64,000 nt of DNA from Lysinibacillus odysseyi 34hs-1 = NBRC 100172 (GCF_001591965.1 NZ_BCVX01000003.1:248001-312000), one strand, 5' to 3'. Positions 17,489 to 27,571 are shown, counted from the stretch's first letter. Numbers and translations are program-made. The notes: a model not told the origin generated them from the sequence alone.

Positions 17489-17633
17489 CTTATAATCCTC
17501 ATCATAGGTTCCTCGATTGTCTATTAAATACGGAGATACACTTCTTCAACAATTTGGACACCCTTCAATAAATGATTGGTATTGAATTTTATGATCCTTT
17601 ACATATCCTGTAATCAACTTCACTAACTCCATT

Positions 17634-18271
17634 ACCCCTCTATAAATTTAGATACAACTATATTTCGAATAATATACTAATTTACCATAATGAAATAGTA
17701 TTTTATATTATTTACGATTGGTTTATATCTTCAAATTTTAGCAGAATGGCTGCTCGCTCCAGGAAATCGGCGCACAGTCGTTACCTACTGTCGCAAGACA
17801 CGAAGGAAAACGTATCAAGCGACAATAAGTAGCGACCATATAATTTCAGCGTCATGAGGACGTCCGAGGTTTCTTCGTATGCTTCCCGTTGGTCGGCAGC
17901 TTTCAATGCATATACACTCGTTTAATTATCGTCCTAAACGTGCGGTAATCGTACTTCTATCCGCTTGTGTATATTTACCGGCTCCTTATGCCTGGATAAA
18001 CCTACTGCTCCTTTAATGGCAGAGCTCGCCCTTCATTTCTACCATAACGGGAAATGGCTGGATCAGCGATATATTCCGTATTTTGGCGGTGTGACGGACG
18101 GCACTGACCAGGTTAGATTAACTTCGAATTAGTGGGCGACCTCGACGCTACTGCCGAAAAATGGCATTGCTAGATAAGCGTATGTGACCTCATTTTTAAA
18201 AATGTTAAAGTACATAGTAACAACGCTATTACCACCAGGCAATTTTCAGCGTAGATATTCAGTTGTAAGAA
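17634..18271. other. Degenerate element DNA, no intact gene
   Basis: No complete gene. At 18016-18132 (plus strand) an open stretch of 38 codons starting MAELALHFYHNGKW has coding-like composition and no ribosome site. It looks like the tail of a decayed phage gene. The rest is stop-rich. Confidence 0.35.
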
Positions 18272-18305
18272 GTCGTCAGTACCGAAAATACTGGCGGCTT
18301 TTTTT
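18272..18305 (+). terminator. Terminator at the 3' end of the integrase relic
   Basis: A 10-bp stem (GTCGTCAGTA/TACTGGCGGC, two G-U pairs) with 7-nt loop and a TTTTTTT tract on the plus strand. It would stop plus-strand transcription entering the integrase relic from the element. Confidence 0.65.
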
Positions 18306-18307
18306 GT

Positions 18308-19295
18308 TTAAATATCTAAATTCTCCAATGGGCTATGCTGCCTATATTTGTGCATAATTTCTTTATCAGCAAAATCCAAATAAATTGCGCTTGTTACTTC
18401 GACGTTGGCGTGATCAAGTAAGCGAGAAAGTGTAGCAAAATCTCCCCCGTTGATTAAATAACGTTTGGCGAAGTTGTTCCTCAGCAAATGAGGTGACACT
18501 TGCAAATCTATATCTCTACTCCGAAGTCTGAATGAACGCTCCACACCTTCAATCCGCAATTTAGTTCCTCTATTCGTCTAAAATAGATATGGACTGTCGG
18601 CATATCGGTCCTTATATGTCAGCCACGACTTCAAATGATTACGAGTCTTTTGCGAATAATACACAAAGCGCTGCTTACCCGACTTCGTTTTACGCAAAAG
18701 AAGCGCGTTACTGCGTAAATCGATATCAGCCGGCACCACTTCTAATAACTCGCCTATCCTAGCGCCTGTATCGAATATTAGCCGTTCAATTATCCAGTCG
18801 CGATATTGATCGAACTTCGTGACGTCGAATGTCCTAAAAAACTGTTTTAACTCGTTATCTTCGAGTATTACTTTTACTTTTCGCTCCGACTTGACATTTT
18901 TCAAGTCTTTTAGCTGATTCTTCCGGATGACTCGCTCGTTATACAAATGTGAATAGAACGCCTTGTATTGCGGATATAATTCGCAACAGTCGTCCTACTG
19001 ACCGGCTTGCCACAGTCTGCTCGTCGCCCGGATAACTCACTGGCGTCTTCGCAAAACTTGCTTGAAACTTGCCTCGATCCTCGATTGAACGGATATAAGC
19101 TTGTAAATGGTCCGCCGTAACGTCTTTCACATCGTCAATAGCAAATGTGTCCAACATATAACGGACAAACAGCTTTAACGTCTGCTCATACGAACTTAAC
19201 GTCTTTTTAGATAATCCTTTTGCGCTGCAATCGAGCATGTAACGGTCAATTCCGATTAAAAACAGGCTTAATGTCATAAAAAATACGCCTCCCAA
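18308..19295 (-). pseudogene. Tyrosine recombinase (phage integrase), broken
   Basis: Three fragments of one gene. 19295-18939 encodes the SAM-like core-binding domain (SKKTLSSYEQTLKLFVRYML). 18946-18578 and 18559-18308 encode the catalytic domain, with Arg in TGARIGELL, Lys in KTKSGKQR, HLLRNNFA (H-x-x-R), LDHANVEVT and the nucleophile Tyr in AIYLDF. Lesions: two frameshifts at about 18950-19025 (a different frame there reads GKPVSRTTVANYIRN) and an in-frame TAG at 18578-18580, after which the same frame continues TNRGTKLRIEG. All catalytic residues survive but no full protein can be made. It lies next to the attachment repeat it presumably used. Confidence 0.85.
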
Positions 19296-19417
19296 AACAG
19301 TCGTTAAAAACTGTCCTAGAAGGCGCTCTAATTTTCGTAATATAATCGTTATCTATAATAAGTTTACTAGTCATTTTCCGCTACAAACCTACGCCGCAAA
19401 TGCCGTCAAATTAACGG

Positions 19418-19482
19418 TTAGCTAGCCACCATCTCAATCCTGATCTTGTCCGCAATCATGGCGATGAATTCACTATTTGTCG
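19418..19482 (-). repeat. att repeat, right copy: element-supplied spo0A 3' end
   Basis: The 65-bp partner of 15417-15481. Here it is joined to the intact spo0A reading frame and encodes [19 protein letters not shown] plus stop. The four mismatches all lie on the element side of the 38-bp perfect core (19445-19482): two are silent and two conservative. Crossover therefore took place within or at the edge of the core. Confidence 0.9.
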
Positions 19483-20209
19483 GTTTTGATTTCATATGAT
19501 GCACTGTATAGCCGAACATTTCGGAGATCGTTTCATAACTTCCCCGATTCCATGCTACTTCAATTGCATGGCGGATTGCACGTTCCACGCGAGAAGGAGT
19601 TGTACTAAACTTTTTGGCTATCTCAGGATATAAAATTTTCGTCACTGAACCTAGTAATTCGATATCATAATACACCATTTGAATGGCCTCTCGCAGATAA
19701 GAATAACCTTTAATATGAGCCGGTACTCCAATTTCCTTTATAATGCCTGTAATTGTCGTATCGAGCTGACGCTGGTCCATCTTTTGATTTTGTACAGGCT
19801 GTAGAATGCTTTTTCTTTTTGGTCCTTCCATTTTCGCCCCGGCAACATGGAGAATTTTCTGTACGAGCTGTTCAAATTCGAATGGCTTCAGCATAAAGTA
19901 AGAGGCGCCATAATTTGCGGCCATTTTCATTACATCGTCTTGTCCAAAAGCAGTGAGCATAATAACAGGGATATCTGCTAATTGATCATCGTTATACATA
20001 GCTTCCAATACGCCCATTCCGTCAAGATGCGGCATAATGATATCCAGCAGTAGAACATCCGGTTGATACTGTTCTAACATTTTAATACAAACTTTACCAT
20101 TTGAGGCAGTAAAAATTACTTCAATCGCCTCATGGTTGTCAAAAAAAGTTTCCATCATTTTTACAAGGTCACGATTATCATCAGCAATTGCAACTTTAAT
20201 TTTTGCCAT
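19418..20209 (-). CDS. spo0A: Sporulation master response regulator Spo0A
   Basis: Phosphorelay-controlled transcription factor, 263 residues. The receiver domain has the acidic pair in IADDNRD, phospho-acceptor Asp in [14 protein letters not shown] near residue 55, Thr in MLTAFGQ and Lys in [11 protein letters not shown] linker follows, then the Spo0A C-terminal DNA-binding domain ([39 protein letters not shown]). Full length, with the last roughly 20 residues encoded by the element-supplied att copy. It would bind the Spo0A boxes in its own upstream region. Order spo0A-spoIVB-recN-argR matches Bacillus. Confidence 0.98.
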   Translation of the reverse strand: MAKIKVAIADDNRDLVKMMETFFDNHEAIEVIFTASNGKVCIKMLEQYQPDVLLLDIIMPHLDGMGVLEAMYNDDQLADIPVIMLTAFGQDDVMKMAANYGASYFMLKPFEFEQLVQKILHVAGAKMEGPKRKSILQPVQNQKMDQRQLDTTITGIIKEIGVPAHIKGYSYLREAIQMVYYDIELLGSVTKILYPEIAKKFSTTPSRVERAIRHAIEVAWNRGSYETISEMFGYTVHHMKSKPTNSEFIAMIADKIRIEMVAS

Positions 20210-20270
20210 TCTTTTTCCCCCTATTTACAATTTCCCCTGAAATTTATGCCTACTGACACAATTCTGCTAT

Positions 20271-20376
20271 TTCGACAGTTCAGAAAAAAAACCTTTAAAA
20301 TTTTTTAAAATGATTAAGTAGTCATACAAAAAACGTCTATTTCGACAGCCACTCCTGAATTTCTCATTTTGTCGAT
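20271..20376 (-). promoter_or_regulatory. Spo0A boxes upstream of spo0A
   Basis: Two perfect 0A boxes TGTCGAA on the minus strand (20271-20277 and 20341-20347) and a near-match TGTCGAT on the plus strand (20370-20376), 60-170 bp before spo0A. This arrangement indicates autoregulation. A SigH promoter is expected by analogy but I could not place one confidently. Confidence 0.65.
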
Positions 20377-20400
20377 TTTTCGTTACTCTTATTTTAATAA

Positions 20401-20440
20401 AAAAATGGAAAAATAACTACACTTTTCTAAAAAGTGTAGT
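20401..20440 (-). terminator. Terminator after spoIVB
   Basis: A 10-bp perfect stem ACTACACTTT/AAAGTGTAGT with 5-nt loop, then TTATTTTTCC and a further T-run on the minus strand, 10 bp past the spoIVB stop. Confidence 0.75.
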
Positions 20441-20450
20441 CAATTAATCA

Positions 20451-21386
20451 TTATTCGGGAGATTTCTTTATCATTTCTACAATGGTGATGGCCGCTCCTT
20501 TTGTCGGTTCCTCCACGAACATATGCGTTACGGCTCCGACAAATTGCTCGTTTTGTATAATAGGGCTACCGCTCATTCCCTGTATAATCCCGCCTGTTTT
20601 TTCTAATAGTCGTTTATCTGTAACGATAAACTGGAATGTTTCTTCTGTCACTTTGTGGATTGTAATATCAAATTTTTCAATGGTGTTTCCTTCAATTGAA
20701 GTAATCATTTGTGCCGGACCTGTCTTAATTTCTTTCCCATGTATAATTTCTAGCGGAGGATACAAACTTGGTTGTAGAGGTTGTTGCCATTTGCCAAAAA
20801 TGCCGTACACTTCATTTTCTAAAATACTGCCTACCTGAGCTTCATGCCGCTCACTACTCGAGATCTTATAACCGGGCTCTCCAGGGCGGCTTTTTTTAAT
20901 TTGTGAGATGCTGGCGAGATACAGGGACCCTTTCATCACTTTCGGCTTTATATCGAGTGAATGGTCGATGATTTGGTGGCCAAGCGCCCCATATTCCATA
21001 TCATCGGGGTCTATATATGTTAACGTACCGATACCATCTGTTTCATTTTTAATGAAGCTCGTCAAATGCTGCAGTTCTGAACTGCTGATCTGAATAGTAT
21101 GCTCTTTTCCACCCCGTTTCACAAGAAGCTTTGCATCTTTAAACGGAGGATCCTCTTCAGACAGCTCCCGTACTTCCTGGCCATCTATTTCCAATATTTG
21201 ATCTTTTTTACGGAGCCATTCACCGCTGTCCAAAAGAATATCATTCAGTACATAATAATGAGGCATCTCTAATTGAACACTGATGGTGTTTCCCATTGGG
21301 ATGAGTTTTTTCGCTTCGATCGGAATAGCAAATGTGAAAAACGTTAGCCAAATAAGCACTACAGAATAGATGAGCTTCTTCTTCAT
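20451..21386 (-). CDS. spoIVB: SpoIVB serine peptidase (sigma-K checkpoint)
   Basis: S55-family protease secreted from the forespore that triggers pro-sigma-K processing. An ATG at 21386 lies behind AGGAGGTG, giving 311 residues; an upstream in-frame ATG at 21419 lacks such a site. An N-terminal hydrophobic anchor (LIYSVVLIWLTFFTFAI) is followed by a PDZ-like region (ILEIDGQEVRELSEEDPP) and the S55 catalytic domain with His in YGALGHQIID and Ser in IQGMSGSPIIQ. Shorter than the B. subtilis protein of about 426 residues, mainly before the peptidase domain. Spo0A neighbour. Confidence 0.93.
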   Translation of the reverse strand: MKKKLIYSVVLIWLTFFTFAIPIEAKKLIPMGNTISVQLEMPHYYVLNDILLDSGEWLRKKDQILEIDGQEVRELSEEDPPFKDAKLLVKRGGKEHTIQISSSELQHLTSFIKNETDGIGTLTYIDPDDMEYGALGHQIIDHSLDIKPKVMKGSLYLASISQIKKSRPGEPGYKISSSERHEAQVGSILENEVYGIFGKWQQPLQPSLYPPLEIIHGKEIKTGPAQMITSIEGNTIEKFDITIHKVTEETFQFIVTDKRLLEKTGGIIQGMSGSPIIQNEQFVGAVTHMFVEEPTKGAAITIVEMIKKSPE

Positions 21387-21440
21387 ACTCCACCTCCTTT
21401 TTTCTTTATGATGTTGCACTTTTTATCGATTATGAACGGA

Positions 21441-21470
21441 AAAAAAAGGACGTGTCCAAAGACACATCCT
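21441..21470 (-). terminator. Terminator after recN
   Basis: Stem AGGACGTGTC/GACACATCCT (one G-U), loop of 4, followed by TTTTTTT on the minus strand. It ends recN transcription 7 bp past its stop. Confidence 0.8.
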
Positions 21471-21477
21471 GAATTGC

Positions 21478-23169
21478 TTATTGGATTTCCATTTTGCGCT
21501 GTCTTGCCATTTCAATTAGCTCAGAAGCGTGCTGCAGCGTTAAATCGGTAATTTCCGCTCCACTCATCATCCGGCTCAGCTCTTCAATACGTTCATTTCC
21601 TTCGATTTCCGTAATTGTTGTAAATGTACGGTCATCTTCCACTTGCTTTTTTATATAATAATGATGATCAGCCATCGCGGCAACCTGTGGTAGATGTGAA
21701 ATACATAAAACCTGGGAATTTACCGAGATATCCGAGATTTTTTCAGCAATTGCTTGTGCAACTCTGCCGCTGACACCTGTATCCACTTCATCAAAAATAA
21801 TGGAAGTAATACCTGTCGAAGAAGAAAAAATCGTTTTTAACGCCAGCATAATTCGGGATAGTTCTCCACCCGACGCAATTTTTGGAAGTGATTTTGGCGG
21901 TTCTCCGACATTTGTCGAAATATAAAATGCCACATCATCCTTTCCATTAGCATCAAATTGCTCAAGTGTCTCAAACTTAACGATAAATTGCGCTTTTTCC
22001 ATATGGAGCACCCGCAGCTCATTCATAATAGCATCGCTCAGTTTTTGAGCATTTTCTTTACGAATAGATGAAAGCTCCTCAGCAAGAATCGTTAACTGCT
22101 CTTCCATTTCACGCAATTGCTTTTCGCTTTGCTGAATCGTTTCATCCCGATTAATAAGCTGCATCAGTTCTTCTTCAATTTTTGCCTGATACGCCAAAAT
22201 TTCTTCCACCGTTGTTCCGTATTTGCGTTTCATTGCTTGGTATTGTGCCAAACGCTGTTCCACTTCATTCATTCGTTCAGGATCAAATTCCAGATCGTCC
22301 AGCACATGCTTGATTTGATAGGCAGCATCCTGCAGAGCATAAAAGCTTGAAGCTACCGCCTCTGAAGTCTCTTTAAAATTCATGTCCAGATCAACAATAT
22401 CTTCTAATGCATTCATTGCATTTCCAATATAATCCAGACCTTTTGACTCTCCAGAAATTGCTTCATATGCGACATTTGCCCGCTCGAAAATTTTGTGGAA
22501 ATTCATAAGGCGCCGGCGTTCTTCCAATAACCGCTCTTCCTCGTCTAGTTGAAGGCCAGCTTCTTCTAATTCATTAATTTGAAATTGGTAAAGGTCAATA
22601 CGCTGGGCTGTACGCTGCTCATCGAGATTTAAAGCTTGTACTTCTCTTTTCAGCTCTCGGTATGAATGGTAAAGCTCGCTGTACCTCTCCTGAATACTTT
22701 TAAGTTCATCATAAGCAAAATAATCAAGTAAATGAACATGCTGCTTTTCATCCATCAATTCCTGATTTTCATGCTGCCCATGAATATCTATAAGACTACC
22801 GCCGATATCACGTAACACAGATAATGGGACAAGCTTGCCATTAATGCGGCACACACTTTTTCCATTATCATTTAAATCCCGCCGCAGGATAATAGTTCCT
22901 TCTTCCGCTTCCAGTCCAGCTTCTTCAAGCTTTGCATAAATAGGATGACTCTCACTCGTAATTTGGAACAAACCACCCAGCTCGGCCTTTCTTGCACCAT
23001 GACGGATAAATTCCTGCGAACCGCGGCCGCCAGCCAGTAAATGCACTGCATCGATAATAATCGATTTCCCTGCACCTGTTTCTCCCGTTAATACTGTTAA
23101 ACCATCTGAGAAGCTGACCGTTAAGTCATCTATAATGGCAAAGTTTCGAATACTCAGCTCTCGTAACAA
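21478..23169 (-). CDS. recN: DNA repair protein RecN
   Basis: SMC-like ATPase acting early at double-strand breaks, 563 residues. Walker A GETGAGKSIIIDAV near residue 30, long coiled-coil arms (about 160-400), ABC signature ASGGELSRIMLALK near 435 and Walker B SIIFDEVDTG near 463. Full length. It follows argR with a short gap, as in Bacillus, and the two are probably co-transcribed. Confidence 0.97.
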   Translation of the reverse strand: MLRELSIRNFAIIDDLTVSFSDGLTVLTGETGAGKSIIIDAVHLLAGGRGSQEFIRHGARKAELGGLFQITSESHPIYAKLEEAGLEAEEGTIILRRDLNDNGKSVCRINGKLVPLSVLRDIGGSLIDIHGQHENQELMDEKQHVHLLDYFAYDELKSIQERYSELYHSYRELKREVQALNLDEQRTAQRIDLYQFQINELEEAGLQLDEEERLLEERRRLMNFHKIFERANVAYEAISGESKGLDYIGNAMNALEDIVDLDMNFKETSEAVASSFYALQDAAYQIKHVLDDLEFDPERMNEVEQRLAQYQAMKRKYGTTVEEILAYQAKIEEELMQLINRDETIQQSEKQLREMEEQLTILAEELSSIRKENAQKLSDAIMNELRVLHMEKAQFIVKFETLEQFDANGKDDVAFYISTNVGEPPKSLPKIASGGELSRIMLALKTIFSSSTGITSIIFDEVDTGVSGRVAQAIAEKISDISVNSQVLCISHLPQVAAMADHHYYIKKQVEDDRTFTTITEIEGNERIEELSRMMSGAEITDLTLQHASELIEMARQRKMEIQ

Positions 23170-23185
23170 TAATCTCCACCTCGAA

Positions 23186-23635
23186 TTAAAGCATATCTAA
23201 TAATCGATTTTTAATATCTTCCCTATCATTTTCGGTACGGCAAATAATCAGAATTGTATCATCACCTGAAATTGTTCCAAGGATTTCATTCCACTCCAGA
23301 TGATCCAGCAGCGCAGCAATAGCATTGGCATTCCCCGGCAGCGCTTTCATCACCAAAAAATGTGAGGCCCCATCGATTGAAACAAATGCATCCGCTAATG
23401 CACGATGCAGTTTTTGAATAGGATTAAACCGCTGATCGGCGGGTAAACTGTATTTATAACGTCCATCCTGAAGAGGTACTTTCACTAAATGCAATTCTTT
23501 AATATCTCTCGAAACTGTCGCCTGTGTTACGTTATAACCTGCTTTTTTTAACTGCTCGACTAAATCATCCTGTGTCTCTATCTCATTATTTGTAATAATA
23601 TCACGAATTCGAATATGACGTTGACCTTTATTCAT
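23186..23635 (-). CDS. argR: Arginine repressor ArgR/AhrC
   Basis: A 149-residue hexameric, arginine-responsive regulator. It has an N-terminal winged HTH ([30 protein letters not shown] in family terms, residues 20-50) and a C-terminal oligomerisation and arginine-binding domain with [14 protein letters not shown] and [15 protein letters not shown]. Typical length. First gene of the argR-recN unit, separated from tlyA by a terminator. Confidence 0.96.
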   Translation of the reverse strand: MNKGQRHIRIRDIITNNEIETQDDLVEQLKKAGYNVTQATVSRDIKELHLVKVPLQDGRYKYSLPADQRFNPIQKLHRALADAFVSIDGASHFLVMKALPGNANAIAALLDHLEWNEILGTISGDDTILIICRTENDREDIKNRLLDML

Positions 23636-23763
23636 ATATTCACCTCATAAATTTATTGATTGTATTTTTACACTAACATTTGCATAAAAGAAATACAAGA
23701 AAAATTGGAAATGTACCGCTCGGATCCCTTCATTATCGACAATTCAGCCTTTTAAATAAATTA

Positions 23764-23799
23764 AAAAGGCAAAACCTTACGTATAAGGTTTTGCCTTTT
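23764..23799. terminator. Terminator between tlyA and argR
   Basis: A 16-bp stem (AAAAGGCAAAACCTTA and its complement) with a 4-nt loop, T-rich on both sides; on the minus strand it ends the dxs-tlyA transcript. Nothing else is seen in 23636-23887. Confidence 0.85.
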
Positions 23800-23887
23800 C
23801 CTATTTTTATTCCTCTGTATTTCCTCTATCAAGCTAGAACTTTTCCCGCTTTTAAAATACCGAAGTAGTGTTTCTTACAAGAAACAG

Positions 23888-24706
23888 CTATGTCAATTGG
23901 GCGTGCGCTTCAGCTACAACTTTGGAAAAATCCATAAACGGTACAAGTGTCTCGCCCTCTTGCGGATTTTTTAAATGGAAGAGAAATTCAATATTTCCTT
24001 CTCCTCCGGTAATTGGCGAATAAGAGGCATTCACTACGACAAAGCCAACTTTTGTCGCCATATCAGCTGTTTGTTCCAGTACTGCTAAATGCACTTTTGG
24101 ATCACGTACGATCCCTTTCTTCCCGACATTTTCTTTTCCCGCCTCAAACTGGGGTTTGACAAGTGCCATGACGTCTCCACCTGGCATTAATACCGTTTTT
24201 AAAACGGGCAAAATGAGCGATAACGATATAAAGGAAACATCTATTGTTGCAAATTCCGGAAGACCCTCAGTTAAATCTTCCGGTTTTGTATAGCGAAAAT
24301 TTGTTTTTTCCATTACTGTTACCCGATTATCAGAGCGGATTTTCCATGCGAGCTGATTGGAACCAACATCCAGCGCGTAACAATGACGTGCCCCGTTTTG
24401 CAGGGCGCAGTCTGTAAAGCCGCCTGTTGAGGAGCCGATATCGAGCATGAGCTTCCCTTCCACATCCATATCAAAGATCTGCAAGGCTTTTTCAAGCTTC
24501 AGCCCCCCGCGGCTAACATATTTTAAATCAGAGCCTTTTACTTGGAGGGGTGCATCAACAGGAATTTTTTCGCCTGCCTTATCGATACGTGTTTCATTCG
24601 AATAAACAAGGCCTGCCATTATAGAGCGCTTTGCTTTCTCCCGTGTTTCACACAGTCCGCGCTCTACTAATAGAACGTCTACACGCTCTTTTGGTTGTTT
24701 TGTCAT
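23888..24706 (-). CDS. tlyA: TlyA-family rRNA methyltransferase (YqxC)
   Basis: A 272-residue protein with an N-terminal S4 RNA-binding domain ([20 protein letters not shown]) and an FtsJ-like SAM methyltransferase domain ([19 protein letters not shown] near residue 85, [11 protein letters not shown] near 155, [12 protein letters not shown] near 183). TlyA proteins 2'-O-methylate rRNA; some relatives have been described as haemolysins. It overlaps dxs by four bases (ATGA), so co-translation is likely. Confidence 0.92.
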   Translation of the reverse strand: MTKQPKERVDVLLVERGLCETREKAKRSIMAGLVYSNETRIDKAGEKIPVDAPLQVKGSDLKYVSRGGLKLEKALQIFDMDVEGKLMLDIGSSTGGFTDCALQNGARHCYALDVGSNQLAWKIRSDNRVTVMEKTNFRYTKPEDLTEGLPEFATIDVSFISLSLILPVLKTVLMPGGDVMALVKPQFEAGKENVGKKGIVRDPKVHLAVLEQTADMATKVGFVVVNASYSPITGGEGNIEFLFHLKNPQEGETLVPFMDFSKVVAEAHAQLT

Positions 24707-26592
24707 ACTGTTCCTACCTGTTTTTGTAATAAAGCTTTTATCCGTTTAACTGTTTCTTCCGTCGTTACATTTATTTCTGCTAGGAGCTGGTCTACATTTC
24801 CATGTTCAATAAATTCATCCGGAATACCAATTCGGTCAATAGCTGTTTGATAGTGATGATCTGCTGCAAATTCAAGGACAGCGCTTCCAAAGCCGCCTTG
24901 CAGGACAGCTTCCTCAATTGTCAAAATTGGTGCTCCCTTTTTCATTAATGCATGCAGCATATTCTCATCCATCGGTTTAATAAAGCGTGCATTTACTACC
25001 TGTATATCGATCCCTTGGGCTGCCAGCAATTCAGCGGCTTCCAGTGCCATTGGAATAGTTGTCCCGAATGTGAGAATTGTAGCATCTTTCCCATTTCGCA
25101 ATACCTCCCAGGAACCGATTGGCAATGTCTTCATTTCTGCATCCATTTCTACTCCTGATCCATTACCACGCGGGTAGCGCATCGCAATTGGACCGTCATT
25201 ATACTCAAGGGCTGTTTTTACCATATGCTGCCCTTCATTTTCATCCTTTGGCATCATCAGTACCATATTAGGAATATGACGTAAAAATGCAATATCAAAC
25301 ACACCTTGATGTGTCTCACCATCTGCACCGACAAGGCCTGCGCGGTCAATCCCGATAAAGACATTCAGGCTCGGCCGGGCAATATCATGCAGCACCTGAT
25401 CATATGCCCGCTGCAGGAATGTTGAATAGATAGCCAAAAACGGCTTCATTTTTTGTGTAGCAAGACCTGCTGCCATTGTAGCAGCATGCTGCTCGGCAAT
25501 CCCAACATCGAAGAAACGGTGTGGAAAGTCCTTTTGAATGCCTTCAAGCTTTGAACCAACAGGCATAGCAGGCGTAATGGCCACAATGCGTTCGTCTTCC
25601 TTCATGCATTTCCGTACAGATTCAGCAACGAGACTGCTCCATGCAGGCCCTTTTACAGTGGATTTAACAAATTCACCATTTTCCATTTTATACGGACCTG
25701 TACCATGCCAAGTACCGATTGTATCCTCTTCTGCCGGCTTGTAGCCTTTCCCTTTTTTCGTAATAACATGAACAAGAACAGGACCATTTACTTTTTTTGC
25801 ATATTCTAATGTATCTTCAAGTGCTTCAAAATCATGCCCATCAATCGGTCCAAGATATTTAAAGCCCATTTCCTCGAAAAATACTCCAGATACAACGAGA
25901 TATTTTAAGCTGTCCTTCACACGTTCAGCCGTTGAAGCCAATTTGTCTCCAAGCACTGGAATTTTAAGCATGAGACGCTCAAGTTCCTCTTTTGCTTTTG
26001 AATATTCCTTGGCTGTACGTAACCGGCCCAATACGCCATGAAGGGCACCAACGTTTGGCGCGATCGACATTTCATTGTCATTTAAAATAACGATCATATT
26101 TGTTTTTTCATGACCAATATGATTTAACGCTTCTAGCGCCATACCGCCCGTTAATGCTCCATCTCCTATAATAGGTACGACAAAGTTTTTTCCTTTACGA
26201 ATATCCCGTGCCGCAGCCATCCCCATTGCAGCTGACAATGAAGTTGAACTATGTCCTGTTTCCCACTCATCATGTTCACTTTCGACAAGTTTAGGGAATC
26301 CACACAATCCTTTAAATTGGCGCAATGTATCAAACTGACTCGCCCGGCCTGTTAAAATCTTATGAACATAGGCTTGGTGCCCTACATCCCATAAAAGTTT
26401 ATCAGTTGGACTATTAAACGCTTTATGCAAAGCGATTGTTAGCTCTACTACACCTAAATTCGGACCGATGTGACCTCCAGTGACAGAACATTTTTCAATT
26501 AGGAATGCACGGATTTCCTTTGCTAGTGCCTCTAACTGTTTGTTGTTCAAGCCCTTTAAAAAGGATGGACTAGAAATTTTGTTTAAATCCAT
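24703..26592 (-). CDS. dxs: 1-Deoxy-D-xylulose-5-phosphate synthase
   Basis: Thiamine-diphosphate enzyme joining pyruvate and glyceraldehyde-3-phosphate in the MEP isoprenoid pathway. I chose the ATG at 26592 (629 residues, [11 protein letters not shown]) behind AAAAGG; an in-frame GTG four codons upstream is also possible. Motifs: [12 protein letters not shown] near residue 40, the ThDP-binding [16 protein letters not shown] near 145, IDGHDFEAL, and the transketolase domain [10 protein letters not shown]. Grouped with ispA, which uses its products. Confidence 0.97.
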   Translation of the reverse strand: MDLNKISSPSFLKGLNNKQLEALAKEIRAFLIEKCSVTGGHIGPNLGVVELTIALHKAFNSPTDKLLWDVGHQAYVHKILTGRASQFDTLRQFKGLCGFPKLVESEHDEWETGHSSTSLSAAMGMAAARDIRKGKNFVVPIIGDGALTGGMALEALNHIGHEKTNMIVILNDNEMSIAPNVGALHGVLGRLRTAKEYSKAKEELERLMLKIPVLGDKLASTAERVKDSLKYLVVSGVFFEEMGFKYLGPIDGHDFEALEDTLEYAKKVNGPVLVHVITKKGKGYKPAEEDTIGTWHGTGPYKMENGEFVKSTVKGPAWSSLVAESVRKCMKEDERIVAITPAMPVGSKLEGIQKDFPHRFFDVGIAEQHAATMAAGLATQKMKPFLAIYSTFLQRAYDQVLHDIARPSLNVFIGIDRAGLVGADGETHQGVFDIAFLRHIPNMVLMMPKDENEGQHMVKTALEYNDGPIAMRYPRGNGSGVEMDAEMKTLPIGSWEVLRNGKDATILTFGTTIPMALEAAELLAAQGIDIQVVNARFIKPMDENMLHALMKKGAPILTIEEAVLQGGFGSAVLEFAADHHYQTAIDRIGIPDEFIEHGNVDQLLAEINVTTEETVKRIKALLQKQVGTV

Positions 26593-26684
26593 CTCTACAC
26601 ACACCTTTTCATCTATTTATTCACCGTGTTTGCGATACTCACTATTATAACAGTGTTAAACGTGAGAATAAAACGTTATACTTC

Positions 26685-27569
26685 TTACTTATTTCGGCGG
26701 ACAATATACGTAGCAAACTCTTGCAGCAGTGCACTATCCACAGAGAGACGCTTTAAAGCATCTACAGCCGCCTGATAATGATCCTCCAGCTTGCTTTTTG
26801 CTCCCTCTATCGTCAGCAGCGCCGGGTACGTACTCTTATCACTGGCCACATCTTTGCCGGCAGTTTTGCCTAACTGCTCGCTCGTTCCCTCAATGTCTAA
26901 AATATCATCCTGTATTTGGAAGGCAAGGCCCATGTGGTGAGCATACTCCGCCAATGCCTCCCGATCGTCTTTTGTTGCATTGGATAGTACCGCTCCCGAT
27001 TCGATACTGAATCGGAGTAAGGCACCCGTCTTATTAATATGGACGTTTTCAAGCTCTTCCAGGTTCAACTGGCGTGTTTCACCTTCCATATCGAGCACCT
27101 GCCCGCCAACCATTCCTTCTGAACCTGCCCCTTCACTTAACATACGAATTAGCTCCAAACGTTGTTCAGAAGAGACATCTTCCATCCTTGCAAGAATACC
27201 AAAACTAAGTGAATTGAGTGCGTCTCCAGCCAATACAGCTAAAGCTTCCCCAAATACTTTATGGTTCGTCGGTTTTCCCCGACGCAAATCGTCATTATCC
27301 ATACATGGTAAATCATCGTGTATCAATGAGTAAGTATGGATGATCTCAACCGTTGCTCCTACTGTATACATTGCCTGCCGCGGCTGATTGAATGTATGAC
27401 ACACAGCGGCAACAAATAACGGGCGTATACGCTTTCCGCCAGCTTCAAGTGAATAAATCATGGAATCCTTTAAGGCTTGAGGTCCAGCTACTTCCTTCAC
27501 CAATCCATACATATGTGATTCAATATTCGGTATATGCTCCTCTATAAAATCCTGTAAGCGTGCACTCAT
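26685..27569 (-). CDS. ispA: Polyprenyl (farnesyl) diphosphate synthase
   Basis: A 294-residue class I prenyltransferase making FPP. It has GGKRIRPLFVAAV, the first Asp-rich motif in SLIHDDLPCMDNDDLRRG (DDxxxxD), GEALAVLAGDAL, and the second in FQIQDDILDIEGT (DDxxD). It lies two bases after xseB in the xseA-xseB-ispA cluster, the standard Bacillus order. Confidence 0.96.
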   Translation of the reverse strand: MSARLQDFIEEHIPNIESHMYGLVKEVAGPQALKDSMIYSLEAGGKRIRPLFVAAVCHTFNQPRQAMYTVGATVEIIHTYSLIHDDLPCMDNDDLRRGKPTNHKVFGEALAVLAGDALNSLSFGILARMEDVSSEQRLELIRMLSEGAGSEGMVGGQVLDMEGETRQLNLEELENVHINKTGALLRFSIESGAVLSNATKDDREALAEYAHHMGLAFQIQDDILDIEGTSEQLGKTAGKDVASDKSTYPALLTIEGAKSKLEDHYQAAVDALKRLSVDSALLQEFATYIVRRNK

Positions 27570-27571
27570 AT

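Larger units (their letters stand above)
15482..19482. mobile_element. Decayed integrative element inserted in the 3' end of spo0A
   Basis: About 4.0 kb bounded by the 65-bp direct repeats. The integrase remnant sits at one end, starting about 120 bp from the spo0A-proximal repeat and pointing inward. The element-borne copy completes Spo0A with two conservative changes (V to I, A to V), the usual strategy of elements that target gene 3' ends. Contents: short broken phage-like ORFs (15865-16000, 18016-18132), an XRE regulator pseudogene, tiny SD-equipped peptides, two small unknown genes and a broken tyrosine recombinase. No structural, replication or conjugation genes remain. Probably a phage or satellite remnant, fixed in place. 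Confidence 0.85.

Noticed and set aside
15417-19482. sigK-skin-like developmental rearrangement of spo0A
   Set aside because: The spo0A reading frame is complete with the element in place, so no excision is needed to make Spo0A, and the integrase is broken.
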